From assembly GCA_934526015.1 (NCBI GenBank), contig CAKSZY010000005.1, forward strand, positions 1 to 64,000: DNA of 64,000 nt, read 5' to 3'. This DNA is from an uncultured Dokdonella sp. GTDB taxonomy: Bacteria > Pseudomonadota > Gammaproteobacteria > Xanthomonadales > Rhodanobacteraceae. Positions 17,187 to 25,080 of the stretch are shown one piece after another. Numbering within the stretch: the stretch's first letter is position 1; every line of letters begins with the position of its first letter. A program made the translations under genes and the position numbers. The notes under the pieces are model-generated. The model was not told where the DNA came from and did not search any database. It saw only the letters and a list, made by a program, of their open reading frames with translations.

Positions 17187-18190
17187 GCCGCGTCGCGCTT
17201 CCTCAGCAGGAACGTGTTCGACATCTCGCCGGGACGCATGCCGGTGTAGGTGTCCTCGATCACTTCGACCAGTTCGCAGTCGTGGGCCGAGGCCAGGCGC
17301 ATCACCTCGCGCTGCGGCAGCACGTGCATCTCCATGTCGTGGCCGCCGAGGTTTTCCGCGAGGTAGGCCTCGAGCCCGAAACGGTAGCCGGCGCGATAGG
17401 TCGGCACCTGGAAATAGGCGAGGCCACCCGGGCGCAAGCGGGCGAATGCACGTCCGAGAATGGCGGCGATCACCGGCGGCGGATTGTGCTGCAGGACGAT
17501 GACCGAGAAGAACAGGTCGCAGGCCGGCAGCTTGTCGATGTCCTCGACGCGCTCGAGGCGGACGAGCTCGACGTTGTCCACGCCGCCTGCCTGCAGGTGA
17601 TGCCTGGCCAGTTCGAGGTGGTGGGCGGAAACATCGACGGCGAGCACGCGAGCGGCTTCGGCGGCGAGCCAGTGGGTGATCCGGCCGACCCCGCAGCCGA
17701 GTTCGAACACCACCGCATCCTTCGCCGGCGCGAGGCCGTTGCGGGCGAGCGCCGAATGCATGCGCGCCAGGCTCTGCCGGCCGCTGGCGTGGAACTCCTC
17801 GAGGTAGGCGCCGATCCGGTCCGGCTTGAAGCGCGGGTCGGTGATCACCGAGTAGTGCGGCTCGACCTTGCCCATGTGCGTCCAGGCACCGGCAACGTGG
17901 TCGAGCAGGCGAGCGACCGTGGCCTCGTCCTCGACCCGCTCGATCGCCATCGGCGGCTCGTGTCCGCCGAGCGACGGGCGCGACATGCCGGCGACCGCCT
18001 GCAGGTACTCGGCCGAACCGCCGAAATGCGTGCGCAGTTCCTTCCAGCTGCGCAGGCGGCTGGCGACCTGCTCGACTATGCCCGGGTTTTCCGGTTCGCG
18101 ATTGAGGAACAGGCGGTAGCCCCAGACCACCGCCTCCTCCTCGACGGAAAGCTTGCGGTCGCCCTTGCGCGATGCGGGCCAACGGATCAT
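17183..18190 (-). CDS. SAM-dependent methyltransferase with a DUF4214-like N-terminal segment
   Basis: The 335-residue protein has two parts. Residues about 20-65 (VVWGYRLFLNREPENPGIVE and then LRTHFGGSAEYLQAV) resemble DUF4214, a small repeat often attached to glycan-modifying or secreted proteins. Residues about 145-280 form a class I methyltransferase fold: VFELGCGVGRITHWLA is the SAM-binding glycine loop, VLAVDVSAHHLELA the acidic strand end, and FFSVIVLQHNPPP a later motif. It sits between the catalytic and Fe-S subunit genes of a molybdoenzyme operon, with ATGA overlaps at both ends, so it is translated with them. No partner of this type is standard in such operons. The substrate is unknown. 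Confidence 0.8.
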   Translation of the reverse strand: MIRWPASRKGDRKLSVEEEAVVWGYRLFLNREPENPGIVEQVASRLRSWKELRTHFGGSAEYLQAVAGMSRPSLGGHEPPMAIERVEDEATVARLLDHVAGAWTHMGKVEPHYSVITDPRFKPDRIGAYLEEFHASGRQSLARMHSALARNGLAPAKDAVVFELGCGVGRITHWLAAEAARVLAVDVSAHHLELARHHLQAGGVDNVELVRLERVEDIDKLPACDLFFSVIVLQHNPPPVIAAILGRAFARLRPGGLAYFQVPTYRAGYRFGLEAYLAENLGGHDMEMHVLPQREVMRLASAHDCELVEVIEDTYTGMRPGEMSNTFLLRKRDAA

Positions 18191-20976
18191 GGGCAGGTTT
18201 CCTTCTTCGGTTCGATGGAGGTTCCGGGGCGTTGCGGCTCGGCATCGGTTTCGATGCGCACGCGCAGGTCGAACCAGGCCGCCTGGCCGGTGACCGGATC
18301 GGCGTTGGCGTAGCGGCCGCCGTCGAGCTGCTCGTCGATGAGGTGATTGAGCAGGAAGCCGTCGCGGCTTTCCGGCGCGTCGGCGGCGAGCTTCCACGCG
18401 CCCTTCGCCTTGCCGATCGCGTTCCACGTCCACAGCGTGCCGGGTGCGGTGGCCGCGTGGAAGCGCGCCTGCACGCGGATGCGCGCAAGCGGCGAGGCCA
18501 GCCGGATCCAGTCGCCGTCGGCGACGCCGTGCGCGCGCGCCGTGTCGGGGTGGAGATAGAGCACGTTGCGGGCGGCGATCTGGCGCAGCCAGGCGTTCTG
18601 CGAACCCCAGGCGTGATACATGAACATCGGCCGCTGGGTGATCGCGGCGAGCGGGTAGGCGCCGTCATCGCCATGGCCGTCGTCGCCGAGGCGGGCGTAC
18701 CACTGCGGCAGCGGATCGAAATGACGCGCCACGCGGGCACGCTCGCGCTCCGGCGGCTGCACCGGACCATGGCCGAGCGCGGCGAGGCGGAAGCGCTGCA
18801 GCGTCTCGCAGTAGAGCTGCAGCACGACCGGCTCGGCGCTGCCGATGAAGCCGAGCCGCTGCGCCCATTCGAGATAGTCGCGATTGGCCATCTTGTAGTA
18901 GCGCGCCGACGCCGGCACGGCGGCATGCCAGTGGCAGCCGTGCTCGACGTAGCGCTCGAGCTGGTGCGGATTGACCGCGCCGCGCCCCTCGCTGCTGCCG
19001 TCGCTGCCGCGCCAGCCGGCGAGCAGGCCGACACCCGGCGTGCGTTCGTGCTCGACCATGTACTGGGCGAATCCGCGCGGGTATTTCGGCCGGCCGGCGT
19101 CGTCGACCATGCCGGGCAGGCCGAGGCGTGCGCCGAGGTCGAGCAGCACGTCCTGGAACGGGCGCACGTCGCGGTCGGGCGCCAGCACCGGCTGGCGGAT
19201 CGCGTCGGCCGCCGCATCGGCGTCGGAGATCGGCCGGTCGAGCATGCTGATGCAGTCGTGACGCTCGAGATAGGTCGTGTCGGGCAGCACGAGGTCGGCG
19301 AAGGCGACCGTTTCCGAGGCGTAGGCATCCGCATAGATGATGTGCGGAATGCGGTACTCGCCGCTGGCCGGATCGCGGTCGCACAGCATGCGGCGCGTGC
19401 CGGTGGTGTTCATCGCCGAGTTCCAGCCCATGTTGGCCATGAACATCAGCAGCGTGTCGATGCGGTACGGATCGCCGGCCCAGGCATTGCGGATCACCGA
19501 ATGCATGAGGCCGTGCGCGGCCAGCGGATGTTCCCAGGAATAGGCCTTGTCGATGCGCCGCGGACGGCCTTCGGCATCGACGAGAAGATCGGCGGGCGCG
19601 TGCACGAAGCCGAGCGGGCCGCCATCGAGCGTGCCGTTGTCGCGGCGCGTGCGGCCGGGCCGGTTCGGCGGCGGAATCGGTTTCGGGTACGGCGGCTGGT
19701 AGCGGAAGCTGCCGGGCGTGTCGATCGCGCCGAGCAGCATCTGCAGCACGTGCAGCGCGCGACAGGTGTGGAAGCCGTTGACGTGGGCGGAGATGCCGCG
19801 CATCGCGTGCATGGCCACCGGCCGCCCGGTCATCGTCGCGTGTTCGCGTCCGCCGGCATCGGTCCAGGGCTGTTCGAGCGTGATGGCCTGGGCGAACGCC
19901 GTATCGGCCAGTTCGGCGGCCAGCCGGCGGATCGTCGCCGCCGGCACGCCGCAGCGTTCCGCCACCGCTTCCGGCGCGAACGACGCGTCGAGATAGCGTT
20001 CGGCCAGCAACTGGAAGGCCGGTACCGCGGTGCGACCGTCGTCGAGCCGGTATTCGCCGACCACCTGTGCGGCAATGCCGGTGGCGCCGGCGTCGACGAT
20101 CCGCGTGCCGTCCTCGCCGCGTGCCGCGCACAGCGCGCGGCCGTCGGCATCGCGCGCGATCAGGCCGTCGCCGGCGCCGCCGGGATCGCGGATGACGAGG
20201 TGGTGGGCGTTGGTGTAGCGCACGAGGAACTCGAAATCGACCCGGTCGGCATGCAGCAGTTCGTGGATGAAGGCACCGGCAAGCAGGCCGTCGGTGCCGG
20301 GCCGGATCGGCACCCATTCATCGGCGATCGCGCCGTAGCCGCTGCGCACCGGATTGATCGCGACGATCTTCGCCCCGCGCGCCTTCAGCTTGCCGAGGCC
20401 GGTCTTGATCGGGTTCGAGTCGTGGTCCTCGGCGACGCCCCAGAGCATGAGGTACTTCGTCAGCTCCCAGTCCGGCTCGCCGAATTCCCAGAAGCTGCCG
20501 CCGAGCGTGTAGAGGCCGGCGGCGGCCATGTTGACCGAGCAGAAGCCGCCGTGGGCGGCGTAGTTGATCGTGCCGAACTGCTGCGCCCACCAGCCGGTCA
20601 GCGCCTGCGACTGGTCGCGGCCGGTGAAGAAGGCGAGTTCGTCGGGATTGCGCGCGCGGATGTCGCCGAGCCATTGCGCGGCGAGCGCCAGCGCCTCGTC
20701 CCATTCGATCTCGCGGAACTCGCCGGCGCCGCGCTCGCCGACCCGCAGCAGCGGCTTCGACAGGCGCGCCGGCGAGTAGTGCTGCTTGATCCCGGCCGAA
20801 CCCTTCGCACAGATCACCCCGCGGTTGACCGGATGCTGCGGGTTGCCGTCGATGTAGCGGACGCGGCCGTCCTTGAGGTGCACCCTGATTCCGCACCTGC
20901 ACGCGCACATGTAGCACGTCGTGGTTTTCACCACGTCGCCGGTCGGCGTGTCGAGTTTCAGTTCGGCGTGCGGCAT
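18187..20976 (-). CDS. Molybdopterin oxidoreductase catalytic subunit (SoeA/PsrA-like)
   Basis: The 929-residue subunit belongs to the DMSO-reductase superfamily. An N-terminal [4Fe-4S] site uses Cys21, Cys24, Cys28 and Cys56 (CYMCACRC...VICAKG), followed by molybdopterin-binding regions such as LMLWGVAEDHDSNPIKTG and a C-terminal MGD-binding domain (VLYLHPDTARAHGVADGDWI). Cys146 in GGFCSVNM is the likely molybdenum ligand, pointing to the Psr/Phs/Soe/formate dehydrogenase group rather than serine-ligated DMSO reductase. There is no twin-arginine signal, so it should act in the cytoplasm, which fits a SoeABC-like sulfite-oxidising complex better than exported DmsA, PsrA or TtrA. That assignment remains tentative. 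The first 29 codons are duplicated 221 bases upstream. Confidence 0.85.
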   Translation of the reverse strand: MPHAELKLDTPTGDVVKTTTCYMCACRCGIRVHLKDGRVRYIDGNPQHPVNRGVICAKGSAGIKQHYSPARLSKPLLRVGERGAGEFREIEWDEALALAAQWLGDIRARNPDELAFFTGRDQSQALTGWWAQQFGTINYAAHGGFCSVNMAAAGLYTLGGSFWEFGEPDWELTKYLMLWGVAEDHDSNPIKTGLGKLKARGAKIVAINPVRSGYGAIADEWVPIRPGTDGLLAGAFIHELLHADRVDFEFLVRYTNAHHLVIRDPGGAGDGLIARDADGRALCAARGEDGTRIVDAGATGIAAQVVGEYRLDDGRTAVPAFQLLAERYLDASFAPEAVAERCGVPAATIRRLAAELADTAFAQAITLEQPWTDAGGREHATMTGRPVAMHAMRGISAHVNGFHTCRALHVLQMLLGAIDTPGSFRYQPPYPKPIPPPNRPGRTRRDNGTLDGGPLGFVHAPADLLVDAEGRPRRIDKAYSWEHPLAAHGLMHSVIRNAWAGDPYRIDTLLMFMANMGWNSAMNTTGTRRMLCDRDPASGEYRIPHIIYADAYASETVAFADLVLPDTTYLERHDCISMLDRPISDADAAADAIRQPVLAPDRDVRPFQDVLLDLGARLGLPGMVDDAGRPKYPRGFAQYMVEHERTPGVGLLAGWRGSDGSSEGRGAVNPHQLERYVEHGCHWHAAVPASARYYKMANRDYLEWAQRLGFIGSAEPVVLQLYCETLQRFRLAALGHGPVQPPERERARVARHFDPLPQWYARLGDDGHGDDGAYPLAAITQRPMFMYHAWGSQNAWLRQIAARNVLYLHPDTARAHGVADGDWIRLASPLARIRVQARFHAATAPGTLWTWNAIGKAKGAWKLAADAPESRDGFLLNHLIDEQLDGGRYANADPVTGQAAWFDLRVRIETDAEPQRPGTSIEPKKETCP

Positions 20977-21197
20977 GGGCGCGTGCCTGGAGGGCGATGC
21001 TTCCGCCACTGCGAACCGTCCCTGGTGCGTGGCTCCGGCCCGGCCATCCCTGGCCGGTCGCTCGCCGGCGCTGGCGATGCCCGACGGCATCGCCAGGGCG
21101 CGCCGGCTCGCCCGCACCTGCACGCGCACATGTAGCACGTCGTGGTTTTCACCACGTCGCCGGTCGGCGTGTCGAGTTTCAGGTGGGCATGCGGCAT
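20891..21197. repeat. 86 bp direct duplication of the molybdoenzyme gene start, with palindromes between
   Basis: The segment 20891-20976 (codons 1-29 of the catalytic subunit, including its first three cluster cysteines) recurs at 21112-21197 with 83 of 86 positions identical. The copies are 221 bases apart in the same orientation. The second copy starts with its own ATG (21195-21197) and reads through the cysteine motif, then runs into unrelated sequence and stops at 20958. Between the copies are two perfect hairpins: CCGGCCA/TGGCCGG (21040-21057) and CTGGCGATGCC/GGCATCGCCAG with a 4-base loop (21071-21096). Confidence 0.9.
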
Positions 21198-21637
21198 GCG
21201 ACGGGCGGGAAATGCATCGGCGAAGCCCGCGATGGTAGTGGAATCGCCGCTTGCGTGGTCCGCGATCGCGCACGTACGGGCACACGGAACGGCAGGCAGG
21301 GGGCGCTGCACCTGCTTTGTCCGGGGGACACAGGCCCGCATCGTTCGCCATCGGCGACTTCAGCCGCGACGAACATGCCGAGCTCATGATCGGCATTCCC
21401 TGCAGCGATTCCGGCGCCGCCGCGGATGCGGGTTCGATCCAGGCCCCCTACCCGAGCGGGTTCCCCTTCGAGAACGGCTTCGCCCGGGCCGAAGTGCCCG
21501 GCGCCGACAGCAGGGTCGGCGCCGGCTTGTGCATGGTCAGTCGCGCATTCTGCCTGTCGCGCTTGAATCGGGAGTCATGCGCCTTTCCCGAGAAGGTGAA
21601 GAAAGGATTGTGCACGTACTGCGGCCCGCGAGCGGGA
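21198..21637. other. Intergenic region upstream of the molybdoenzyme operon, no gene seen
   Basis: No frame here has family-like sequence or a convincing ribosome binding site. It should contain the operon promoter and the 3' untranslated region of the gene ending at 21638. A GC-rich inverted repeat (CTTCG/CGAAG around 21478-21500) is the only structure I noticed. Confidence 0.5.
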
Positions 21638-22210
21638 CTACTGGCCAACCATATCGCAATCTGCCGAAGTGACCGGATCCTGACCCTGCGGCACGCCTCC
21701 ATGGATGTCCCGGATGATCGGCCCCTGCCATTCGCCATGCTGCCAAACCCCGTTCGCGTCCTGCGTCACGGTCCTCGTCCACGTGAGCCGGCGCAACCAG
21801 TTCGGCGCGCCATTCTCGGGAGCGAGGTACATGTCGAACTGCGAAACGTAGGCAGGCACGACGAATGAAGCAGGAGGCGGCGGAGTCGGTGGGAAGACCG
21901 GAACAGTCGGAAGTTCCACGGGAGGATCGCAGATGTTCTGGTCGGGCGCGTACTGCTCGGTGATGTCGCCACCACCGCTTGCGACATAATTCTGCAGATC
22001 GACGTATTTTCTGACCGTCGTCGTGGAGCGGAATTCATTCGTCAGGGTGAATTCGATGACCATCAAGCCACTGCGCATGCGATGAATGAAGTCGGCGTAC
22101 TTCGATGGTTCTCCGAGATCAAGCTTGTCGGTCGACCAGTCATTTGCATGGAGCGGCATGCACAAGGTGGAGAGTGCCAATGCCGAGGCGAGTGTCGAGC
22201 GCAATTTCAT
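21638..22210 (-). CDS. Secreted protein of unknown function
   Basis: The 190-residue precursor has a clear signal peptide (residues 1-22, MKLRSTLASALALSTLCMPL then HA). The mature part contains a Pro-rich stretch (LPTVPVFPPTPPPPASFVVP), two Cys (in NICDPPV and SADCDMVGQ) that could form a disulfide, and a polar C-terminus. I recognise no domain. Base composition is visibly less GC-rich than the neighbours, with more A/T at third positions, suggesting recent acquisition or weak codon selection. AGGA lies about 10 bases before the ATG. It is transcribed toward the molybdoenzyme operon, but 440 bases separate them, so a functional link is not implied. Confidence 0.65.
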   Translation of the reverse strand: MKLRSTLASALALSTLCMPLHANDWSTDKLDLGEPSKYADFIHRMRSGLMVIEFTLTNEFRSTTTVRKYVDLQNYVASGGGDITEQYAPDQNICDPPVELPTVPVFPPTPPPPASFVVPAYVSQFDMYLAPENGAPNWLRRLTWTRTVTQDANGVWQHGEWQGPIIRDIHGGVPQGQDPVTSADCDMVGQ

Positions 22211-22496
22211 TCCAGCAGGTCCTTTTGCTTTCCTTGGAATGGATGAGGGTAGGTGCGCGCGGGGGGGCAGTCAAGCGCACGGCAGAAGTCCCGCAAATGG
22301 CCGGTCAGGCTGCACCCCTTTTCCCCGCTGCTGCGGGGTTGTCGCATTCCCGCACGGCAGCGCGGACGGATTTCCCGCCAGCATGCAGCACCCGGCGAAA
22401 GCGGGGCACGGATGACGGTGCGCCTGGCGACTCCCCGGCACCCGGCAGGCAGGCGATATGCCAAACTCGCCGCATCGCCTTCAACGCAGCGGCGCC

Positions 22497-23480
22497 ATGG
22501 ACCGTTACGAGCGCATCCTGACCCTGCATCGCATCCTCAAGGCTTCGCGCTATCCGGTGCCGCTGACGCGCCTGCGCGAAGAACTGGCCTGCTCGCGGGC
22601 GACGATCTACCGCGACATCGCCTTCCTGCGCGACGCGCTCGGCGCGCCGATCGAGAGCGACACCGAACAGGCGGCGGTGCGCTACGACGCCCGCGAGGCG
22701 GACCGCTTCGAGTTGCCGGGGCTGTGGCTGACCAGCGAGGAACTGGCCTCGCTGCTGGCCCTCAACGAACTGCTCGGCCGTGCCGATCCCGGCGTGCTGG
22801 CCGGCGCGCTGGCGCCGTTCCGCGCGCGCATCGAGGGCCTGCTGTCGGATCAGGCCAGCGGTCGCAAGCTGCCGATCGAGCGCATCCGCGTCATCACCAG
22901 CGGCGCGCGCAAGCTCGACCAGGCGACCTTCCGCGCGGCGGCCGGCGCGCTGCTTTCGCGCAAGCGCCTGCGCTTCGAGTACCGCGCGCGCACCACCAAC
23001 GCGCTGACCACGCGCGAGGTCTCGCCGCAACGCCTGACCCATTACCGCGACAACTGGTATCTGGATGCCTGGGACCACGGTCGCGACGCGCTGCGCAGTT
23101 TCGCCCTCGACCGCATGCGCGAGGCGCACGCGATCGAGGGTGCTGCGCTCGACCGCGAGGTGGCCGAGCTCGACAACCATCTGGCGGCCAGCTACGGCAT
23201 CTTCTCGGGACCGCCGAAGGCCTGGGCGACGCTCCGCTTCTCCGCGCACGCCGCGCGCTGGGTGGCCGACGAGCACTGGCATTCGCAGCAGCAGGGCCAG
23301 TGGCTGCCGGACGGGCGCTACGAGCTGAAGCTGCCGTACAGCAATTCGCGCGAGCTGCTGATGGACGTGCTGAAGTACGGTCCCGAGGCCGAGGTCGTCT
23401 CGCCGGTGTCGCTGCGCGAGGAGATGCGCATCATGCTGCAGCTGGCGATCGGCGCCTACAACGCCGGCGGCGAATCGTGA
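22497..23480 (+). CDS. YafY-type transcriptional regulator with HTH and WYL domains
   Basis: The 327-residue protein opens with a winged HTH of the DeoR/HTH_11 type ([20 protein letters not shown], then [19 protein letters not shown] as the recognition helix region). A WYL domain follows at about residues 135-210 ([20 protein letters not shown] and [17 protein letters not shown]), with a C-terminal extension WCX around [23 protein letters not shown] regulators bind a small ligand or nucleic acid and control diverse pathways, including stress and defence loci. It overlaps the patatin gene by 4 bases. An in-frame ATG at 22458 would add 13 residues; I chose 22497 because the domain starts immediately after it. 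Confidence 0.88.
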   Translation: MDRYERILTLHRILKASRYPVPLTRLREELACSRATIYRDIAFLRDALGAPIESDTEQAAVRYDAREADRFELPGLWLTSEELASLLALNELLGRADPGVLAGALAPFRARIEGLLSDQASGRKLPIERIRVITSGARKLDQATFRAAAGALLSRKRLRFEYRARTTNALTTREVSPQRLTHYRDNWYLDAWDHGRDALRSFALDRMREAHAIEGAALDREVAELDNHLAASYGIFSGPPKAWATLRFSAHAARWVADEHWHSQQQGQWLPDGRYELKLPYSNSRELLMDVLKYGPEAEVVSPVSLREEMRIMLQLAIGAYNAGGES

Positions 23481-24454
23481 ACGCAACCGGCCCGACCGGT
23501 GCACCGCCGCCCGGCGCCTGCCGGCGCACGGTCTCGCTGGTGCTCGGTTCCGGTGGCGCGCGCGGCTACGCGCACATCGGCGTGATCGAGGAACTCGAAC
23601 GCCAGGGCTTCGAGATCCGCTCGATCGCCGGCAGTTCGATGGGCGCGCTCGTCGGCGGCGTCTACGCCGCCGGCCAGCTCGAGGCCTGGCGCGACTGGGT
23701 GCTGCCGCTGCACCGCCTCGACGTGCTGCGCATGATCGACTGGACCCTGACCGGCGGCGGCTTCATCAAGGGCGACCGCATCATCAACGTGCTGCGCGAC
23801 CACATCGGCGAGATCGACATCGAGGACCTGCCGATCCGCTACACCGCCGTCGCCGTCGACCTCGACGCCCAGCGCGAGGTGTGGTTCACGCAAGGCTCGT
23901 TGTTCGACGCGATCCGTGCCTCGATCGCCATCCCGACGATCTTCCGCCCGCACCACGTGCAGGGCCGCCTGCTCGTCGATGGCGGCCTGCTCAATCCGTT
24001 GCCGGTGTCGCCGACCCTGAGCGACCGCACCGACATCACCATCGCGGTCGACGTCAATGCGATCGCCGAGCCCCTGCCGGGGGCGGAACCGATGCCGGGA
24101 GACGACCCCTCGCTGCGCGTGCGCACCGATGCCGACAGCGACCTGCCGTTGCGAAGGCAGCGCGCGCGGCGCCTGTTCGGCGCCCTGCTCGGACGTCGCG
24201 AGTCGGCCAGCGTGCGCGAACCGGGCCTGCTCGAACTGTTCTCGCGCACGCTCGATGTCGTGCAGGAAACCGTCACCCGCCTCAAGCTGGCCGCGCAGCC
24301 GCCCGACCTGTTGATCACCATTCCGCGCAATGTCTGCACGTTCTACGACTTCCATCGCGCCGAGGAAGTCATCGAACTCGGCCGTCTGCGCACGCGCGAG
24401 TCCCTCGCCCACTGGTTGCCGCTGCAGCAGCGTCCGCGACGCCCGCAGGGCTGA
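23477..24454 (+). CDS. Patatin-like phospholipase family protein
   Basis: The 325-residue enzyme has the patatin fold: oxyanion hole [17 protein letters not shown], nucleophile motif [15 protein letters not shown], and the catalytic Asp in [13 protein letters not shown]. It is of the RssA/YchK-like bacterial type, which hydrolyses lipid acyl esters or serves in regulation. No signal peptide or lipobox is seen, so it is probably cytosolic or peripheral to the membrane. Its GTG start overlaps the stop of the WYL regulator (GTGA), so the pair is translationally coupled and the regulator may control it. It precedes the formate dehydrogenase genes by 113 bases. Confidence 0.9.
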   Translation: MNATGPTGAPPPGACRRTVSLVLGSGGARGYAHIGVIEELERQGFEIRSIAGSSMGALVGGVYAAGQLEAWRDWVLPLHRLDVLRMIDWTLTGGGFIKGDRIINVLRDHIGEIDIEDLPIRYTAVAVDLDAQREVWFTQGSLFDAIRASIAIPTIFRPHHVQGRLLVDGGLLNPLPVSPTLSDRTDITIAVDVNAIAEPLPGAEPMPGDDPSLRVRTDADSDLPLRRQRARRLFGALLGRRESASVREPGLLELFSRTLDVVQETVTRLKLAAQPPDLLITIPRNVCTFYDFHRAEEVIELGRLRTRESLAHWLPLQQRPRRPQG

Positions 24455-24567
24455 GTGCGCACCGCTGCCGCTGTCCGTGTTGGCGCGCCGCAACAACCAG
24501 GCGCCGTCGGGCCGACCATACTGGGCGTCCGCCGGTCTCGAGCGGACCCGCATCCGCCGGAAACCCG

Positions 24568-25080
24568 ATGATCCCAGCCGCCGCCAGGACCGCATCGCCC
24601 ACCACCGACACGCTCGCCGAACCCGAGCGCGCGACTGTCGCCGCGGTGCTGGCCGAACTCGCCGACCTGCCGGGCGCGTTGCTGCCGGTGCTGCACGGCA
24701 TCCAGGACCGCCTCGGTTTCGTGCCGCCGGCGAGCGTGCCGCTGATCGCGCAGGCGCTGAACATCAGCCGCGCCGACGTCCACGGCGTGGTCAGCTTCTA
24801 CCAGCATTTCCGCGGCGCGAAACCGGGACGCCACGTGCTGCGCCTGTGCCGCGCCGAGGCCTGCCAGGCGATGGGAGCGCGCGCGCTCGAGGCGCGCCTG
24901 CGCGAGACGCTCGGCATCGATTTCCATGAAACCAGCGCCGACGGTGCGATCACCCTCGAGCCGGTGTACTGCCTCGGCAACTGTGCCTGCGCACCGTCGT
25001 TGATGATCGACGAGGAGGTCCACGCGCGCGTCGACGCGGATCGGCTCGACGCGCTGGTCGCGCGCTGCCGGGAGGCCTGA
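24568..25080 (+). CDS. fdsG: NAD-dependent formate dehydrogenase, gamma subunit (NuoE-like)
   Basis: The 170-residue subunit has the thioredoxin-like [2Fe-2S] fold of NuoE/FdsG. The ligands are in [12 protein letters not shown] and in [20 protein letters not shown], and a helical domain ([20 protein letters not shown]) precedes. In the soluble FdsGBACD enzyme it passes electrons between the molybdenum subunit and the flavin subunit. It starts at ATG 24568 and its TGA shares one base with the fdsB ATG (TGATG), so the two are translated together. The order G-B-A is that of Cupriavidus and Rhodobacter fds operons. Confidence 0.93.
   Translation: MIPAAARTASPTTDTLAEPERATVAAVLAELADLPGALLPVLHGIQDRLGFVPPASVPLIAQALNISRADVHGVVSFYQHFRGAKPGRHVLRLCRAEACQAMGARALEARLRETLGIDFHETSADGAITLEPVYCLGNCACAPSLMIDEEVHARVDADRLDALVARCREA

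Noticed and set aside
18172..21135. Very long plus-strand ORF opposite the molybdoenzyme catalytic subunit
   Set aside because: It is antisense to a gene with clear cofactor motifs, and its translation is low-complexity Arg/Ala/Val sequence without domains, as expected from third-position GC bias.
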